DNA of 64,000 nucleotides from Peristeroidobacter agariperforans. GTDB lineage: Bacteria; Pseudomonadota; Gammaproteobacteria; Steroidobacterales; Steroidobacteraceae. Positions 47,742 through 56,771 of the stretch are shown here, piece by piece (position 1 is the stretch's first letter; each line of letters starts with the position of its first letter). The notes under the pieces were generated by a model. That model ran no database searches and was not told the DNA's origin. It was given only the letters and a program-made list of their open reading frames with translations. The DNA is taken from positions 1,736,001-1,800,000 of the forward strand of contig NZ_RYFW01000001.1 of NCBI RefSeq assembly GCF_004138335.1, in the 5' to 3' direction. The translations under genes were made by a program, and so were the position numbers.

Positions 47742-50201
47742 ATGAGCTTTCATTCGAAGACAGTGGCCGTACTTTGCGCCGCGTTCATCGGCGCGATGGC
47801 GCAAGCCGCAGGCCCTGAGAAGTTGGTCCTGACGGAGAAAGAGTATTTCGCGGCGCCCGGCCTCGACGTTCTGGTGTTCAACAATACCTACGATGGCTTG
47901 TTCAGCGATGCGAAGATCGCGGGAATCGAGCTCATTCATCACGGAGTGCGCACCGCCACGAACGGCGATGTCCGCTTGGGCCCGACGCCGGAGCAATGGG
48001 ACCCTACGCCTGCGGTGAAGAAACGCACGGTCGACAAGGCCAGCGGTGCGATCGACGTTCACCTGCACTACCCGCAACACAAGTTCGAGTACGTCGTTCA
48101 TGCCGAGCCGAGCGCTGCGGGCGTGCGAATCAGCGTGGCCCTGGACCGTCCGCTGCCGCGCGAGCTCGAGGGTAAAGCCGGCTTCAACCTCGAATTCCTG
48201 CCTTCGGCGTATTTCACACGCACTTATCTGATGGATCGGAACAGCGGCGCTCTGCCGCTCTATCCGTTCGGCCCATCGGGGCGCGATGCGAAAGGGGAGA
48301 CGACCCGCCTGCCGATGGCGACGGGACACAACCTCACGCTCGCGCCAGAAGACGCCGAACGCCGCGTGACGATTACGTCGAACAAGGCCGAGCTCGCGCT
48401 GTACGACGGTCGCAACCAGGCGCAGAACGGCTGGTTCGTGGTGCGCAGCTTATTGCCTGCAGGCAAAACCGGCACGGTGCTCGAGTGGACGCTGTCGGCC
48501 AGCACGATTCCGGGCTGGACCCGTCCGGCGGTGATCGGTCATTCGCAAGTGGGCTACGGCCCGAGCCAACAGAAGATCGCGGTGATCGAAGCCGACCCGA
48601 GAGCAGCGGCGCCGTCGACGGCCAAGCTGCTCAAGGTGAATGCGGACGGCACGATGTCGGAGGCGTTCAGTGCCCCGCCGCGACCGTGGGGCGACTACCT
48701 GCGCTATCGCTACTACACGTTCGACTTCTCGACCGTGCAGGAGCCCGGACTCTACATGATCGAAGCCGGCGGTCAGCGAACGCATGCGTTCCGCATCGCT
48801 CACGACGTGCTCGCGAGCGCGTGGCAACCGACGCTCGACGTGTACTTTCCGGTGGCGATGGATCACATGTTCGTGAACGAAGCGTATCGCGTGTGGCACG
48901 GCGCTTCGCACCTGGACGACGCGCGTCAGGCTGCGGAGAACAAGGAGCATTTCGATCTCTACGGCGGCAGCCCATCGAACGATTCGCCGTTCAAAGCCGG
49001 CGAGCACATCCCCGGGTTGAATGTCGGCGGTTGGTACGACGCAGGCGATTTCGATCTGCGCACGCAGACGCACTACAGCGTCGTGCAATCGCTCGTCGAT
49101 ACCTGGGAGAGATACAAGCCCATGCGCGACGAAACCTCGATCAATCAGGAGCGGCGTCACGTCGAGATCCATCGTCCCGACGGTGTGCCGGACCTGCTGC
49201 AGCAGATCGAACATGGCACGCTATTCCTGATCTCGCAGTACCGTGTGTTCGGTCACGCGATTCCCGGCATCGTCGAGCCGGACCTGGGGCAGTACACGCA
49301 TCTGGGTGACGCCGTAACGAAGACGGACAACAAAATCGACGATCCCACCGACCCGAACTCGGCGAAAGACGATCGCCTCGCATTCACGACTGCGACGACC
49401 GCGCTCAACTACGGATCCGCTGCGGCGTTGGCTGCTGCGAGTCGCGCGCTGCGCGGGTATCGCGACGCATTGGCCGATGAGTGCCTCTCATGGGCGCAGA
49501 AGGCATGGGATTTCGAGGGCGGACGCAAGCCCAATCTGTTTGCGTTCGGAAATACGACTGGCGGCAATCCCGAAGATGAGGAGCTGCGCGCCGCGGTCGA
49601 ATTGTTGCTCGCGACGAAGGATGCAAAGTACGCCGCGCGCGTGAACGCGTTGTGGCCGGCGATCGATCAACGCTTCATGGCGAACGCTGCCGATGCGGTG
49701 CGAGTCATGCCGCTCATGGGCAAGGACTTCGCCGCTAAGCTGCGCGCCCGTGCCGCGAAGTATCGCGATCAATCAACGGCGGAGCTCAAAGAGAATCCCT
49801 ATGGTGTGCCGGTCACGCGCGCGGGCTGGGCTGGCAACGGCACCGTCGTGGCGTATTCCACGGCAGCGTTCTTTTTGCACACGGCGTTTCCCGATCTGTT
49901 CGATCGCGAAGCCGTGTTCCGCGGCTTGAATTTTTTGTACGGCACGCACCCGAGCTCCGACATCTCCTTCGTTTCGGGCGTAGGCACGCATTCGAAGAAG
50001 GTCGCATACGGCAACAATCGCGCGGACTTTTCTTTCATTGCCGGCGGCATCGTGCCGGGCGTGTTGATCCTGAAGCCCGATTTTCCGGAGAACAAGGAAG
50101 ACTGGCCGTACTTGTGGGGCGAGAACGAATACGTCATCAACGTGGGCGCGAGCTATATTTTCCTGGTGCACGCCGCGCAGGAACTGTTGAATCGCGAGTG
50201 A
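47742..50201 (+). CDS. GH9-family glycanase with N-terminal Ig-like domain
   Basis: The 819-residue secreted enzyme has a signal peptide (VAVLCAAFIGAMAQA) and, after about residue 270, a CelD_N Ig-like domain (IPGWTRPAVIGHSQVGYGPSQQKIAVIE) preceding a GH9 catalytic (alpha/alpha)6 domain. The base motif GWYDAGD is at about 430-436 and the acid Glu is in WGENEYVIN near 790, close to the usual NEV ending. GH9 members cleave beta-1,4-glucans, or glucosamine and related glucosides in some branches; the substrate here is not certain. The first 270 residues are an additional beta-rich region of unknown role. Good terminators on both sides isolate it as a single-gene unit. Confidence 0.85.
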   Translation: MSFHSKTVAVLCAAFIGAMAQAAGPEKLVLTEKEYFAAPGLDVLVFNNTYDGLFSDAKIAGIELIHHGVRTATNGDVRLGPTPEQWDPTPAVKKRTVDKASGAIDVHLHYPQHKFEYVVHAEPSAAGVRISVALDRPLPRELEGKAGFNLEFLPSAYFTRTYLMDRNSGALPLYPFGPSGRDAKGETTRLPMATGHNLTLAPEDAERRVTITSNKAELALYDGRNQAQNGWFVVRSLLPAGKTGTVLEWTLSASTIPGWTRPAVIGHSQVGYGPSQQKIAVIEADPRAAAPSTAKLLKVNADGTMSEAFSAPPRPWGDYLRYRYYTFDFSTVQEPGLYMIEAGGQRTHAFRIAHDVLASAWQPTLDVYFPVAMDHMFVNEAYRVWHGASHLDDARQAAENKEHFDLYGGSPSNDSPFKAGEHIPGLNVGGWYDAGDFDLRTQTHYSVVQSLVDTWERYKPMRDETSINQERRHVEIHRPDGVPDLLQQIEHGTLFLISQYRVFGHAIPGIVEPDLGQYTHLGDAVTKTDNKIDDPTDPNSAKDDRLAFTTATTALNYGSAAALAAASRALRGYRDALADECLSWAQKAWDFEGGRKPNLFAFGNTTGGNPEDEELRAAVELLLATKDAKYAARVNALWPAIDQRFMANAADAVRVMPLMGKDFAAKLRARAAKYRDQSTAELKENPYGVPVTRAGWAGNGTVVAYSTAAFFLHTAFPDLFDREAVFRGLNFLYGTHPSSDISFVSGVGTHSKKVAYGNNRADFSFIAGGIVPGVLILKPDFPENKEDWPYLWGENEYVINVGASYIFLVHAAQELLNRE

Positions 50202-50206
50202 GCGGA

Positions 50207-50236
50207 CGCCCCGCTCGACGCGGGGCGTTTTCTTTT
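50207..50236 (+). terminator. Rho-independent terminator after the GH9 gene
   Basis: The stem CGCCCCGC (50207-50214) pairs with GCGGGGCG (50220-50227), loop TCGAC, followed by TTTTCTTTT. The stem and tail copy the terminator at 47624-47653. Confidence 0.9.
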
Positions 50237-50264
50237 CTGCCGGCAGTCGCGTACCTTCGTACCC

Positions 50265-50996
50265 ATGCCGCTCAAACTACTGACCCTGAACATCGAACAC
50301 GATCGTCATCTCGACCGCGTGGCGCAGACGATTGCGACACATTTGCCGGACGTAGTCTGCCTGCAGGAAGTATTCGAGAAGGACTGCGCGAAACTGGCGG
50401 CGGTCGGCGGTTATCAAGTGAAGTACGCGCTCAGCACGCTCATGCCGGAGGGCGAGAAGGGCAATACCAGTCCGCGCAGTTGGGGAGTGGCGGTGCTGAC
50501 TCGAGTGCCGGTTCACAACCAAACCGTCGCTTACTACGCCGACGACCCGCGCATCCGAATCTTCAAGGAATCCAATGATCCGCGGCGCCTGGTGGTCATG
50601 ACGGAGCTCCAGCACGAGGGGCGGAACTTCAAGATCGGCACCACTCATTTCACCTGGTCGAAGAACGGCGCAACGACCGACGAACAACGCGAGGATTTCG
50701 CACGGCTCAAGCGGGTGCTGCTGCCATATCCCGACTATGTGTTGTGCGGCGACTTCAATGCGCCGCGCGGCGGGGAAATGTTCTCGAAGTTCACGGGCGA
50801 GTTGGGGCTGATAGATCACCTGCCGCCCCACGTCACCACGACTCTCGACTCGCAGTTCCACTACGCCGGCGCGCTCGAGCTGGCGGTCGACAACATTTTC
50901 TCGACGCCGGAATATCGGGTGACGCAGGTGCAGGTGCTGGAGGGCATCAGCGATCACAAGGGGATCCTGGCGGTGGTCGAGCGGCGCACGTTGTGA
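50265..50996 (+). CDS. Endonuclease/exonuclease/phosphatase-family hydrolase
   Basis: The 243-residue protein has the EEP fold signature: KLLTLNIEHD at the start, VCLQEVFEKD with the metal Glu, GTTHFTW, GDFNAP with Asp and Asn, and the terminal SDHKGILAVVE with the catalytic Asp-His. All metal and catalytic positions of Mg2+-dependent phosphodiesterases are present. It has no signal peptide. Family members act on DNA, phospholipids or inositol phosphates; the substrate cannot be chosen from sequence. It ends 15 bp before the TRIC-like gene. Confidence 0.87.
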   Translation: MPLKLLTLNIEHDRHLDRVAQTIATHLPDVVCLQEVFEKDCAKLAAVGGYQVKYALSTLMPEGEKGNTSPRSWGVAVLTRVPVHNQTVAYYADDPRIRIFKESNDPRRLVVMTELQHEGRNFKIGTTHFTWSKNGATTDEQREDFARLKRVLLPYPDYVLCGDFNAPRGGEMFSKFTGELGLIDHLPPHVTTTLDSQFHYAGALELAVDNIFSTPEYRVTQVQVLEGISDHKGILAVVERRTL

Positions 50997-51011
50997 GCTG
51001 CAGGCGCCCGC

Positions 51012-51641
51012 ATGAAAACCCTCGTCCTCATCCTCGATCTCGTCGGCACCTTCGTCTTCGCGCTCGCAGGTGCGACGGCGGGCGCGCGGCGGCAGTTGGA
51101 TGTCTTCGGCGTACTCGTGCTGGCGTTCGCGGCGGCATGTGCCGGGGGCATCGCGAGGGATGTTTTGATTGGCGCGACGCCGCCGGCGGCCATTACAGAT
51201 TGGCGGTTCCTTGCGACGTCGGTGGTGGCTGGAGTCATTGCGTTCCGGTGGCACGCCGCCATCGAGCGCATGGAGAATCCAGTCCGAATGTTTGACGCGG
51301 CGGGTCTTGCACTCTTTGCGGTGGTAGGAACTCAGAAGGCGCTGGCATACGAGCTCAATCCGGTGATGGCGGCGTTGTTCGGCATGCTGACCGGTATTGG
51401 TGGCGGAGTCGTTCGCGATCTGCTGCTGGCGCAGATTCCTCTGGTGTTGCGTGCGGATCTGTATGCGGTGGCAGCGCTCGGCGGTGCGACCGTCGTGGTG
51501 TTGGGCCAGCAGTTTGGGGCCCCGCCGCTGCCGACCGCCTTGTGCGGAGCTGCGTTCTGTTTTGTGTTACGCGTGATGGCGATCAAGCGTGGCTGGCAGC
51601 TGCCCAAGCCTTTTCAACAACCGCCGCAGCAGCCTAAATGA
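51012..51641 (+). CDS. TRIC/UPF0126-family membrane channel
   Basis: The 209-residue protein has about six hydrophobic helices arranged as two halves with a repeated glycine-rich pattern: VGTFVFALAGATAGARR then AAACAGGIARDVLIGATPPAAI in the first half, and AAGLALFAVVGTQKAL then LTGIGGGVVRDLLLAQIPLVLR in the second. The GGxxRD motifs are typical of trimeric intracellular cation channels and their bacterial relatives (YadS/YicG). It likely conducts K+ or another cation. It follows the EEP gene by 15 bp, possibly co-transcribed, and converges with the RpiR gene. Confidence 0.88.
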   Translation: MKTLVLILDLVGTFVFALAGATAGARRQLDVFGVLVLAFAAACAGGIARDVLIGATPPAAITDWRFLATSVVAGVIAFRWHAAIERMENPVRMFDAAGLALFAVVGTQKALAYELNPVMAALFGMLTGIGGGVVRDLLLAQIPLVLRADLYAVAALGGATVVVLGQQFGAPPLPTALCGAAFCFVLRVMAIKRGWQLPKPFQQPPQQPK

Positions 51642-51647
51642 CTGGCG

Positions 51648-52538
51648 TCACTCGATCCGGCGCTTGATCAGTTCCTCGCCGGAGGACTGCAGCCTGGCCG
51701 CCGTCCGGCTCTTGTGCTTCAAAGCCAGGAAAACGAATAACGCATCGATCAACGCCAGCTGCGTCACGCGCGAGGCGAGCGGCGCCTGGAAATATTTGAT
51801 CTCGCTCGGTGTCGCGTACAGACAGTAATCGCTATGAGTCGTGATCGGCGACTTCATCGCGTTGGTGAGCCCGATGGTGGTGGCGCCCTTGGCCTTGGCG
51901 ACTTTCAGGCATTCCACGGTTTCGCGAGTCGTGCCCGACAACGAAATGCCGATGGCCACATCGCCTTTCTCCAGCTGGGTCGCGGCGATGAGCTGAATGT
52001 GCGAGTCGAAATGCGCCGTGGCCTGCAGCCCCAGCAGCAGGAACTTGCAGTACGCCGTGTGCGCCACTGGATATGACAGGCCGATGGAGAACAGCTCCAC
52101 GCGGCGGCTCTTGTCGATCACCTGCGCGATCTTTTCGAACTGAGCGGGCGGGTTGATCTGCAGGGTTTCCGTCAGGCTCTGCGCGTGAACCTGAAACACC
52201 TTCTCGAGCAGCGTGCCGCTTTCCTGCGCCTGTCCGGCGGGCAGGCCCGACTGCGCCAGGTCGCGGGCCAAGGCGATTTTGAACTCGGCAAAACCCGCGA
52301 CACCGACGCGCCGGCAGAACGCCACGATGGCGCCGACACTGGCGCCGCAGTCGTCCTTCAACTGAGCGATCGATGAGGTGATGACCCGTTCCGGGTCGGC
52401 GAGCACACAGTCCGCGATCAACCGGTCTGTCGGATTGAGGGAAGCGAGGATGCCTTTGATATAGGTCAGCAACGGCCGCCGGCCGTCGGCCCCAAGCGTG
52501 TCAGTCGATGCCTTTATTGCAGAGTTCTTGCGTCGCAC
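51648..52538 (-). CDS. RpiR-family regulator with SIS domain
   Basis: The 296-residue regulator has an N-terminal HTH_6 domain (LLTYIKGILASLNPTDRLIADCVLADPERVITSSIAQLKDDCGASVGAIVAFCRRVGVAGFAEFK, about 23-88) and a C-terminal SIS sugar-isomerase domain that senses phosphosugars (VELFSIGLSYPVAHTAYCKFLLLG and VAIGISLSGTTRETVECLKVAKAKGATTIGLTNAMKSPI). It is divergent from the ten-gene sugar operon starting at 52691. The 152-bp gap holds an operator-like repeat, so it probably represses or activates that operon in response to a phosphorylated intermediate and controls its own gene. Confidence 0.9.
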   Translation of the reverse strand: MRRKNSAIKASTDTLGADGRRPLLTYIKGILASLNPTDRLIADCVLADPERVITSSIAQLKDDCGASVGAIVAFCRRVGVAGFAEFKIALARDLAQSGLPAGQAQESGTLLEKVFQVHAQSLTETLQINPPAQFEKIAQVIDKSRRVELFSIGLSYPVAHTAYCKFLLLGLQATAHFDSHIQLIAATQLEKGDVAIGISLSGTTRETVECLKVAKAKGATTIGLTNAMKSPITTHSDYCLYATPSEIKYFQAPLASRVTQLALIDALFVFLALKHKSRTAARLQSSGEELIKRRIE

Positions 52539-52596
52539 AGGACCATTCTATGAGCAGCCTTGACAGCACACCAGCGGCCGCGTAGTTTTGAATCAA

Positions 52597-52636
52597 GTTC
52601 AGTAACACTACAAAATTAGTGAACATAGTTCAGTCA
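52597..52636. promoter_or_regulatory. Probable RpiR operator between regulator and sugar operon
   Basis: GTTCAGTAA (52597-52605) and TTAGTGAAC (52616-52624) form an inverted repeat with one mismatch in nine, ten bases apart. A third half-site, GTTCAGTCA, follows at 52628-52636 in direct orientation. The local sequence is AT-rich compared with its surroundings. This fits a dimer- or tetramer-binding site in the divergent promoter region. Confidence 0.7.
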
Positions 52637-52690
52637 TAGCCCGACGCTAGTTCACCAGCCTTTTCAGCCTTTGCCATCGCGGGTTTTCCC

Positions 52691-53551
52691 ATGTCGCTCG
52701 AACCGATCAATCGACTGATGCAGCACGCCCGCCATCACGACTATGCGCTCGGCTATTTCGAGAGCTGGAGCCTCGAGTCCGTGCAAGGCGTGATCGATGC
52801 GGCCGAAGCCACCCGCTCGCCCATCATCATCGGCTTCAACGGTGAATGGCTCGCGGACCGACAGAACGCCTCGGCCCAGGAGCTGCGCCTGTACGCGGCG
52901 CTCGGCAGGGCGGCGGCAACAGAAGCCGACGTGCCCGTCGGGTTCATCTTCAATGAATGCCCGAACGATGCTTGGGTGGAGCAGGCGATCGGCGCGGGCT
53001 TCAACCTGGTCATGCCGGCCGATCCGCACGCTCCGCTGGAGGATTACACCCGGCGTGTGAAGCGGCTCACTGCATTGGCCCATAGCCGTCAGGTCGCCGT
53101 GGAAGCGGATTTCGAAGCTGACGATCTGGACACCGCTCAGTACGCCGACGGCGCTGTGAAGTTTGTGACGGAAACGGGCGTCGACCTGCTCGCGGTCAGC
53201 GTCGGCAACGAAGAAATCAAATTGCAGGGCCGCGCGCCATTGGATTTGAGCCGTCTCGAAGCACTGGGCCGGCGGCTCGATGTGCCCCTGGTATTACACG
53301 GGGGGACCGGCATCGAGGATGACTCGATCAAGGCCGCCATTCATCTGGGTGTCAGGAAGATCAACTATGGCACCTATATGAAACAAAAGTATCTTCGAAC
53401 GATCCGCGAGGCGCTGGACACCGCCGAGCCGAATCCGCACGCACTGCTCGGCGATGGCAGCGGCACCGACCTGATGGTCATCGGCCGTCGCGTCGTGAAG
53501 GAAGCCGTCCTGGAACGGATCGATCTGCTCGGTTGTTGCGGAAGGGCGTGA
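52691..53551 (+). CDS. Class II aldolase-like protein with altered metal site
   Basis: The 286-residue protein follows the fold pattern of KbaY/GatY/FbaA class II aldolases, which cleave ketose phosphates to DHAP and an aldehyde. Kept features are Glu138 in VEADF, His203 in LHGGTG (the phosphate loop and zinc ligand) and the late NYGTYMK. The usual HxDH metal motif is replaced by FNECPND at 87-93, and the TAVGTxHG histidine is replaced in SVGNEEIK at 170-177. So at least two canonical zinc ligands are missing, and catalysis may differ or be metal-free. It is the first gene of the operon, 67 bp after the operator. Confidence 0.8.
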   Translation: MSLEPINRLMQHARHHDYALGYFESWSLESVQGVIDAAEATRSPIIIGFNGEWLADRQNASAQELRLYAALGRAAATEADVPVGFIFNECPNDAWVEQAIGAGFNLVMPADPHAPLEDYTRRVKRLTALAHSRQVAVEADFEADDLDTAQYADGAVKFVTETGVDLLAVSVGNEEIKLQGRAPLDLSRLEALGRRLDVPLVLHGGTGIEDDSIKAAIHLGVRKINYGTYMKQKYLRTIREALDTAEPNPHALLGDGSGTDLMVIGRRVVKEAVLERIDLLGCCGRA

Positions 53552-53554
53552 GCC

Positions 53555-54511
53555 ATGCCTGATGTGGGTTGCGCAGGAATCCTGGTCGAAGACACATTCT
53601 GTGGTCCTCTTCCGGCCCTGCCACCGGCGGGACAATTGCACGCGCTGGACGACATGCCGGTACGAGCCGGCGGTTGTGCGGCGAACGTCGCTATCGATCT
53701 TGCCAAGCAAGGCGTCAGCGTCGATCTCGTCGGTTGTGTAGGCCGCGACGGATCCGCCGAAACGCTCTTCAAAGCATTTGCCAGGCACGACGTCGGTTGT
53801 TCGCTGGTGGAGCGCGTCGAGCAGTATCCGACCAGTCGGACGATCGTGCTGTTGATCGAGAACCAGGACCGCCGTTACCTGCACACCTTCGGCGCCAACC
53901 ACGCGTTCCGCATCGATCGCATCTCGCCCCAATGGCTGGAGTCGTTGAAAGTGTTCTATCTCGGCGGCTTGTTTGCCATGCCGGGCATCGACTTTTCGAA
54001 GCTCAAAGCGCTGCTGCAGTTCTGCAAGGAAGTCGAGGTCAAGACCGTCGTGGATGTAGTCGTTCCGCAAGGAATGACGGGCATGGCGCAGTTGGCCCCC
54101 TTGCTGCCATACATCGATGTATTTCTGCCGAACGACGATGAAGCGCGCGCCTTCACTGGTTGCGCCGATCCGTGCGACCAACTGCGCGCGCTGAAAGATG
54201 CCGGTGCAAACACCGTGATCATCACTCGTGGCTCACAGGGGGCCGTCGCGGGGCGGAACGGGAAGATGTGGAGTTGCGGGGCCTACCGCATGGCCGTGGT
54301 CGATCCGTCCGGCTCCGGGGATGCATTCACGTCGGGCGTCATCCGCAGCCTGCTGGCAGGCTGGGATCTGCAGCAAACCCTTCGCTATGCGAGCGCCGTC
54401 GGCGCGTCGGCTACCAGAGCAGCGGGCACCACCGATTCCGTCTTCAGCGCCGAAGAAGCCGACGCGTTTCTAGTCGAGCATCCGTTGCCTGTTAACACCG
54501 AGGAACACTGA
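53555..54511 (+). CDS. PfkB-family carbohydrate kinase
   Basis: The 318-residue ribokinase-type kinase should phosphorylate the sugar or a ketose intermediate using ATP. Motif 1 is GGCAANVAIDLAKQGVSVDLVGCVGRDG near residue 38, and motif 2 with the catalytic Asp and anion hole is DPSGSGDAFTSGV near 250. It starts just four bases after the aldolase-like gene and ends three bases before the lipoyl gene, so it is tightly co-translated. The phosphorylated position and substrate cannot be told from sequence. A sugar-phosphate product would fit the SIS-domain regulator. Confidence 0.92.
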   Translation: MPDVGCAGILVEDTFCGPLPALPPAGQLHALDDMPVRAGGCAANVAIDLAKQGVSVDLVGCVGRDGSAETLFKAFARHDVGCSLVERVEQYPTSRTIVLLIENQDRRYLHTFGANHAFRIDRISPQWLESLKVFYLGGLFAMPGIDFSKLKALLQFCKEVEVKTVVDVVVPQGMTGMAQLAPLLPYIDVFLPNDDEARAFTGCADPCDQLRALKDAGANTVIITRGSQGAVAGRNGKMWSCGAYRMAVVDPSGSGDAFTSGVIRSLLAGWDLQQTLRYASAVGASATRAAGTTDSVFSAEEADAFLVEHPLPVNTEEH

Positions 54512-54513
54512 CG

Positions 54514-54756
54514 ATGGATGTGAACATGAAGATGCCGGACCTCGCCACCAACGAGGGCGTGGAGCTGGGCGTCACCCGCTGGCTCGCTAACGTGGGCGAC
54601 CCTGTGAAGCGCGGTCAGGCGCTGCTGGAAATCGAAACCGACAAAGCGGTCCAGGAAGTCGAGTGCATCGCCAACGGCACCCTGACTACCATCCATGTGC
54701 AGTCCGGGCAGAAAGTTGCCGTCGGCACCGTCATCGCAACGATCAAGGTGAGCTGA
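54514..54756 (+). CDS. Stand-alone lipoyl-domain protein
   Basis: The 80-residue protein is a lipoyl (biotinyl) attachment domain: the hairpin ETDKAVQEVE holds the modified Lys44, preceded by GDPVKRGQALLEI and followed by GTLTTIHVQSGQKVAVGTVIATI. It carries a swinging lipoyl arm that would be acylated by the E1 protein next to it. No E2 acyltransferase domain is attached, which is unusual. Its stop overlaps the E1 start by one base (ATGA). Confidence 0.92.
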   Translation: MDVNMKMPDLATNEGVELGVTRWLANVGDPVKRGQALLEIETDKAVQEVECIANGTLTTIHVQSGQKVAVGTVIATIKVS

Positions 54757-56771
54757 TGACTGGCTACGATCGCAAGTTCCTGCTCGGCATGTACGAGCGC
54801 ATGGTGCTGATCCGCGAGTTCGAGGACGCGGTCAAATTCCTGTTCCTCGAAGGCACCATGCCCGGAACGATTCATCAATGTCAGGGCCAGGAGGCCACCG
54901 CTGTCGGCGTGTGCACGGCGTTGTCGTCCGACGATTGGATCACTTCGACGTTTCGTGGCCACGGCCACGCGCTGGCAAAGGGATTGGGGCCGCAAGAGCT
55001 GATGGACGAGCTGTTTGGCGCCGAAACCGGTTGTTGCAAGGGCCGGGGCGGATCGATGCACGTCGGCAATATGAGCAAGGGGATGGTGCCGGGAATCGCC
55101 ATCGTGGCAGGTGGCATTCCACTGGCCGCCGGCATGGCGCTGTCATTCAAGTTGGAAAACAAGCCACACGTAGTGGCGTCCTTCTTCGGTGACGGCGCCA
55201 TTGCCGAAGGGGCGTTTCATGAAGGCGTCAACATGGCCGCCATCTGGAACCTGCCGCTCATCCTGGTGTGCGAGAACAATCTGTACGGCGCGTCGACGCA
55301 TGTCGATCTGGTAATGAAGAATTCGCGCATCTCGGATCGCGCGAAGTCGTATGGATTCCGCGGTGAGACGGTGGACGGCAACGATGTGCTCGCAGTGTAT
55401 GAAGCTGCGCAGAAAGCGGTCGCCGAATGTCGCGCCGGCCACGGTCCGGTGCTGCTGGAGCTGCTGACCTATCGTCGCACCGGGCATTCGCGTCGCGACC
55501 CGTGTCATTACCAACCGAAGGACGAGCGCGAGGCCTGGACGCAACGCGATCCCATCGAGCGATTCGCCGCGAGGATCCAGATCACGGCCGAAGAACACGA
55601 GCTCATCAACACTCGCGTTCAAAAGACGCTGGCCGCAGCAGTCGAGCGAGCGAAGGTCGCCCCGCATCCGAGCGCCAGCGATCTGGCCGAGTACGTTTAT
55701 GCCGAGGCGTCGCCGCGGCCATCTGCTCTCAATGAACAATTAAACCCCGTCGTGAGTGCAGGTGGATCAACGCGACGTCTCGGCATTGCCGAAGCGCTGC
55801 GCGAGGGAATCACCGAAGAAATGGCTGCGGACCCGCGCGTGTTCTGCATCGGCGAGGATATTGGGGTGCCGGGAGGGTGGGGCGGTGCGTTCACGGTGAC
55901 GCTGGGCCTGGAGAAGAGATTTCCGGAGCGGATGATCAATACACCGATCGCGGAGCTCGGTTTCTTCGGCCTGGCCACCGGGGCGGCAATGATGGGCATG
56001 CGGCCGATTGCCGACGTGCAGTATGGCGACTTCCTGTTCCTGGCCAGCGACCAGATCATCAACAACGCGGCCAAGCTTCGTTACATGTCCGGCGGAACGA
56101 TCAGCGTACCGCTGGTCATGCGTGCACCGGTGGGGGCGACGGGCCGGGGCTCGCAGCATGCGCAAAACATGGAACGCTATTTCACCGGCGTTCCTGGATT
56201 GAAAGTGGTTGCCCCCTCGAACGCCTACGACGCGAAAGGATTGCTCAAGGCCGCACTACGTGACGGCAATCCCGTGCTCATGTTCGAGCACAAGTTGCTG
56301 TACGGCTCGAAGGGCGCGCGCGCCGAGGGCGGTGCCGTCGATGCGTCGAGCGATGTTCCGTTGGACGACTATGTGGTGCCGATCGGCAAAGCCGCGATTC
56401 GGCGCGAAGGTAAGCGCGTGACGGTGTTGGCCTGGCTCTTGATGGTCCACTACGCGATGCAAGTGGCCGATGAGCTCGACGCCGAAGTGATCGACGTGCG
56501 CAGTCTGTCTCCTATCGATTGGGAAACGATCGGCGCCTCGGTGCGCAAGACCGGTCACGCCGTCATCGTCGAAGAAGGACCGGTGACCGGCGGTGTGGGC
56601 GCCGAAATCGCCGCCGGCATCGCCGAGCGTTGGCCATCGGTGCGCGTAACGCGCGTGGCCTCGCCTGATGTCCCTGTTCCTTTCACTCCCGTGCTCGAAA
56701 ACGCATATCGCCCCAACGCGGATCGCATCTCGATGGGAGTGCGCCAGATACTGGAGGAGAGCCATGGCTGA
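54756..56771 (+). CDS. TPP-dependent E1 alpha-beta fusion of 2-oxoacid/acetoin dehydrogenase type
   Basis: The 671-residue protein fuses an E1 alpha part (about 1-325) and an E1 beta part (about 345-671), each resembling the acetoin or pyruvate dehydrogenase E1 subunits. The TPP motif begins GDGAIAEG at 145-152 and ends at NN 174-175. The alpha block [24 protein letters not shown] is of the AcoA style. The beta part has [33 protein letters not shown] and the final [15 protein letters not shown]. It should cleave a 2-oxo compound or diketone and pass the acyl group to the lipoyl protein. E2 and E3 genes are missing from the operon. Confidence 0.9.
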   Translation: MTGYDRKFLLGMYERMVLIREFEDAVKFLFLEGTMPGTIHQCQGQEATAVGVCTALSSDDWITSTFRGHGHALAKGLGPQELMDELFGAETGCCKGRGGSMHVGNMSKGMVPGIAIVAGGIPLAAGMALSFKLENKPHVVASFFGDGAIAEGAFHEGVNMAAIWNLPLILVCENNLYGASTHVDLVMKNSRISDRAKSYGFRGETVDGNDVLAVYEAAQKAVAECRAGHGPVLLELLTYRRTGHSRRDPCHYQPKDEREAWTQRDPIERFAARIQITAEEHELINTRVQKTLAAAVERAKVAPHPSASDLAEYVYAEASPRPSALNEQLNPVVSAGGSTRRLGIAEALREGITEEMAADPRVFCIGEDIGVPGGWGGAFTVTLGLEKRFPERMINTPIAELGFFGLATGAAMMGMRPIADVQYGDFLFLASDQIINNAAKLRYMSGGTISVPLVMRAPVGATGRGSQHAQNMERYFTGVPGLKVVAPSNAYDAKGLLKAALRDGNPVLMFEHKLLYGSKGARAEGGAVDASSDVPLDDYVVPIGKAAIRREGKRVTVLAWLLMVHYAMQVADELDAEVIDVRSLSPIDWETIGASVRKTGHAVIVEEGPVTGGVGAEIAAGIAERWPSVRVTRVASPDVPVPFTPVLENAYRPNADRISMGVRQILEESHG

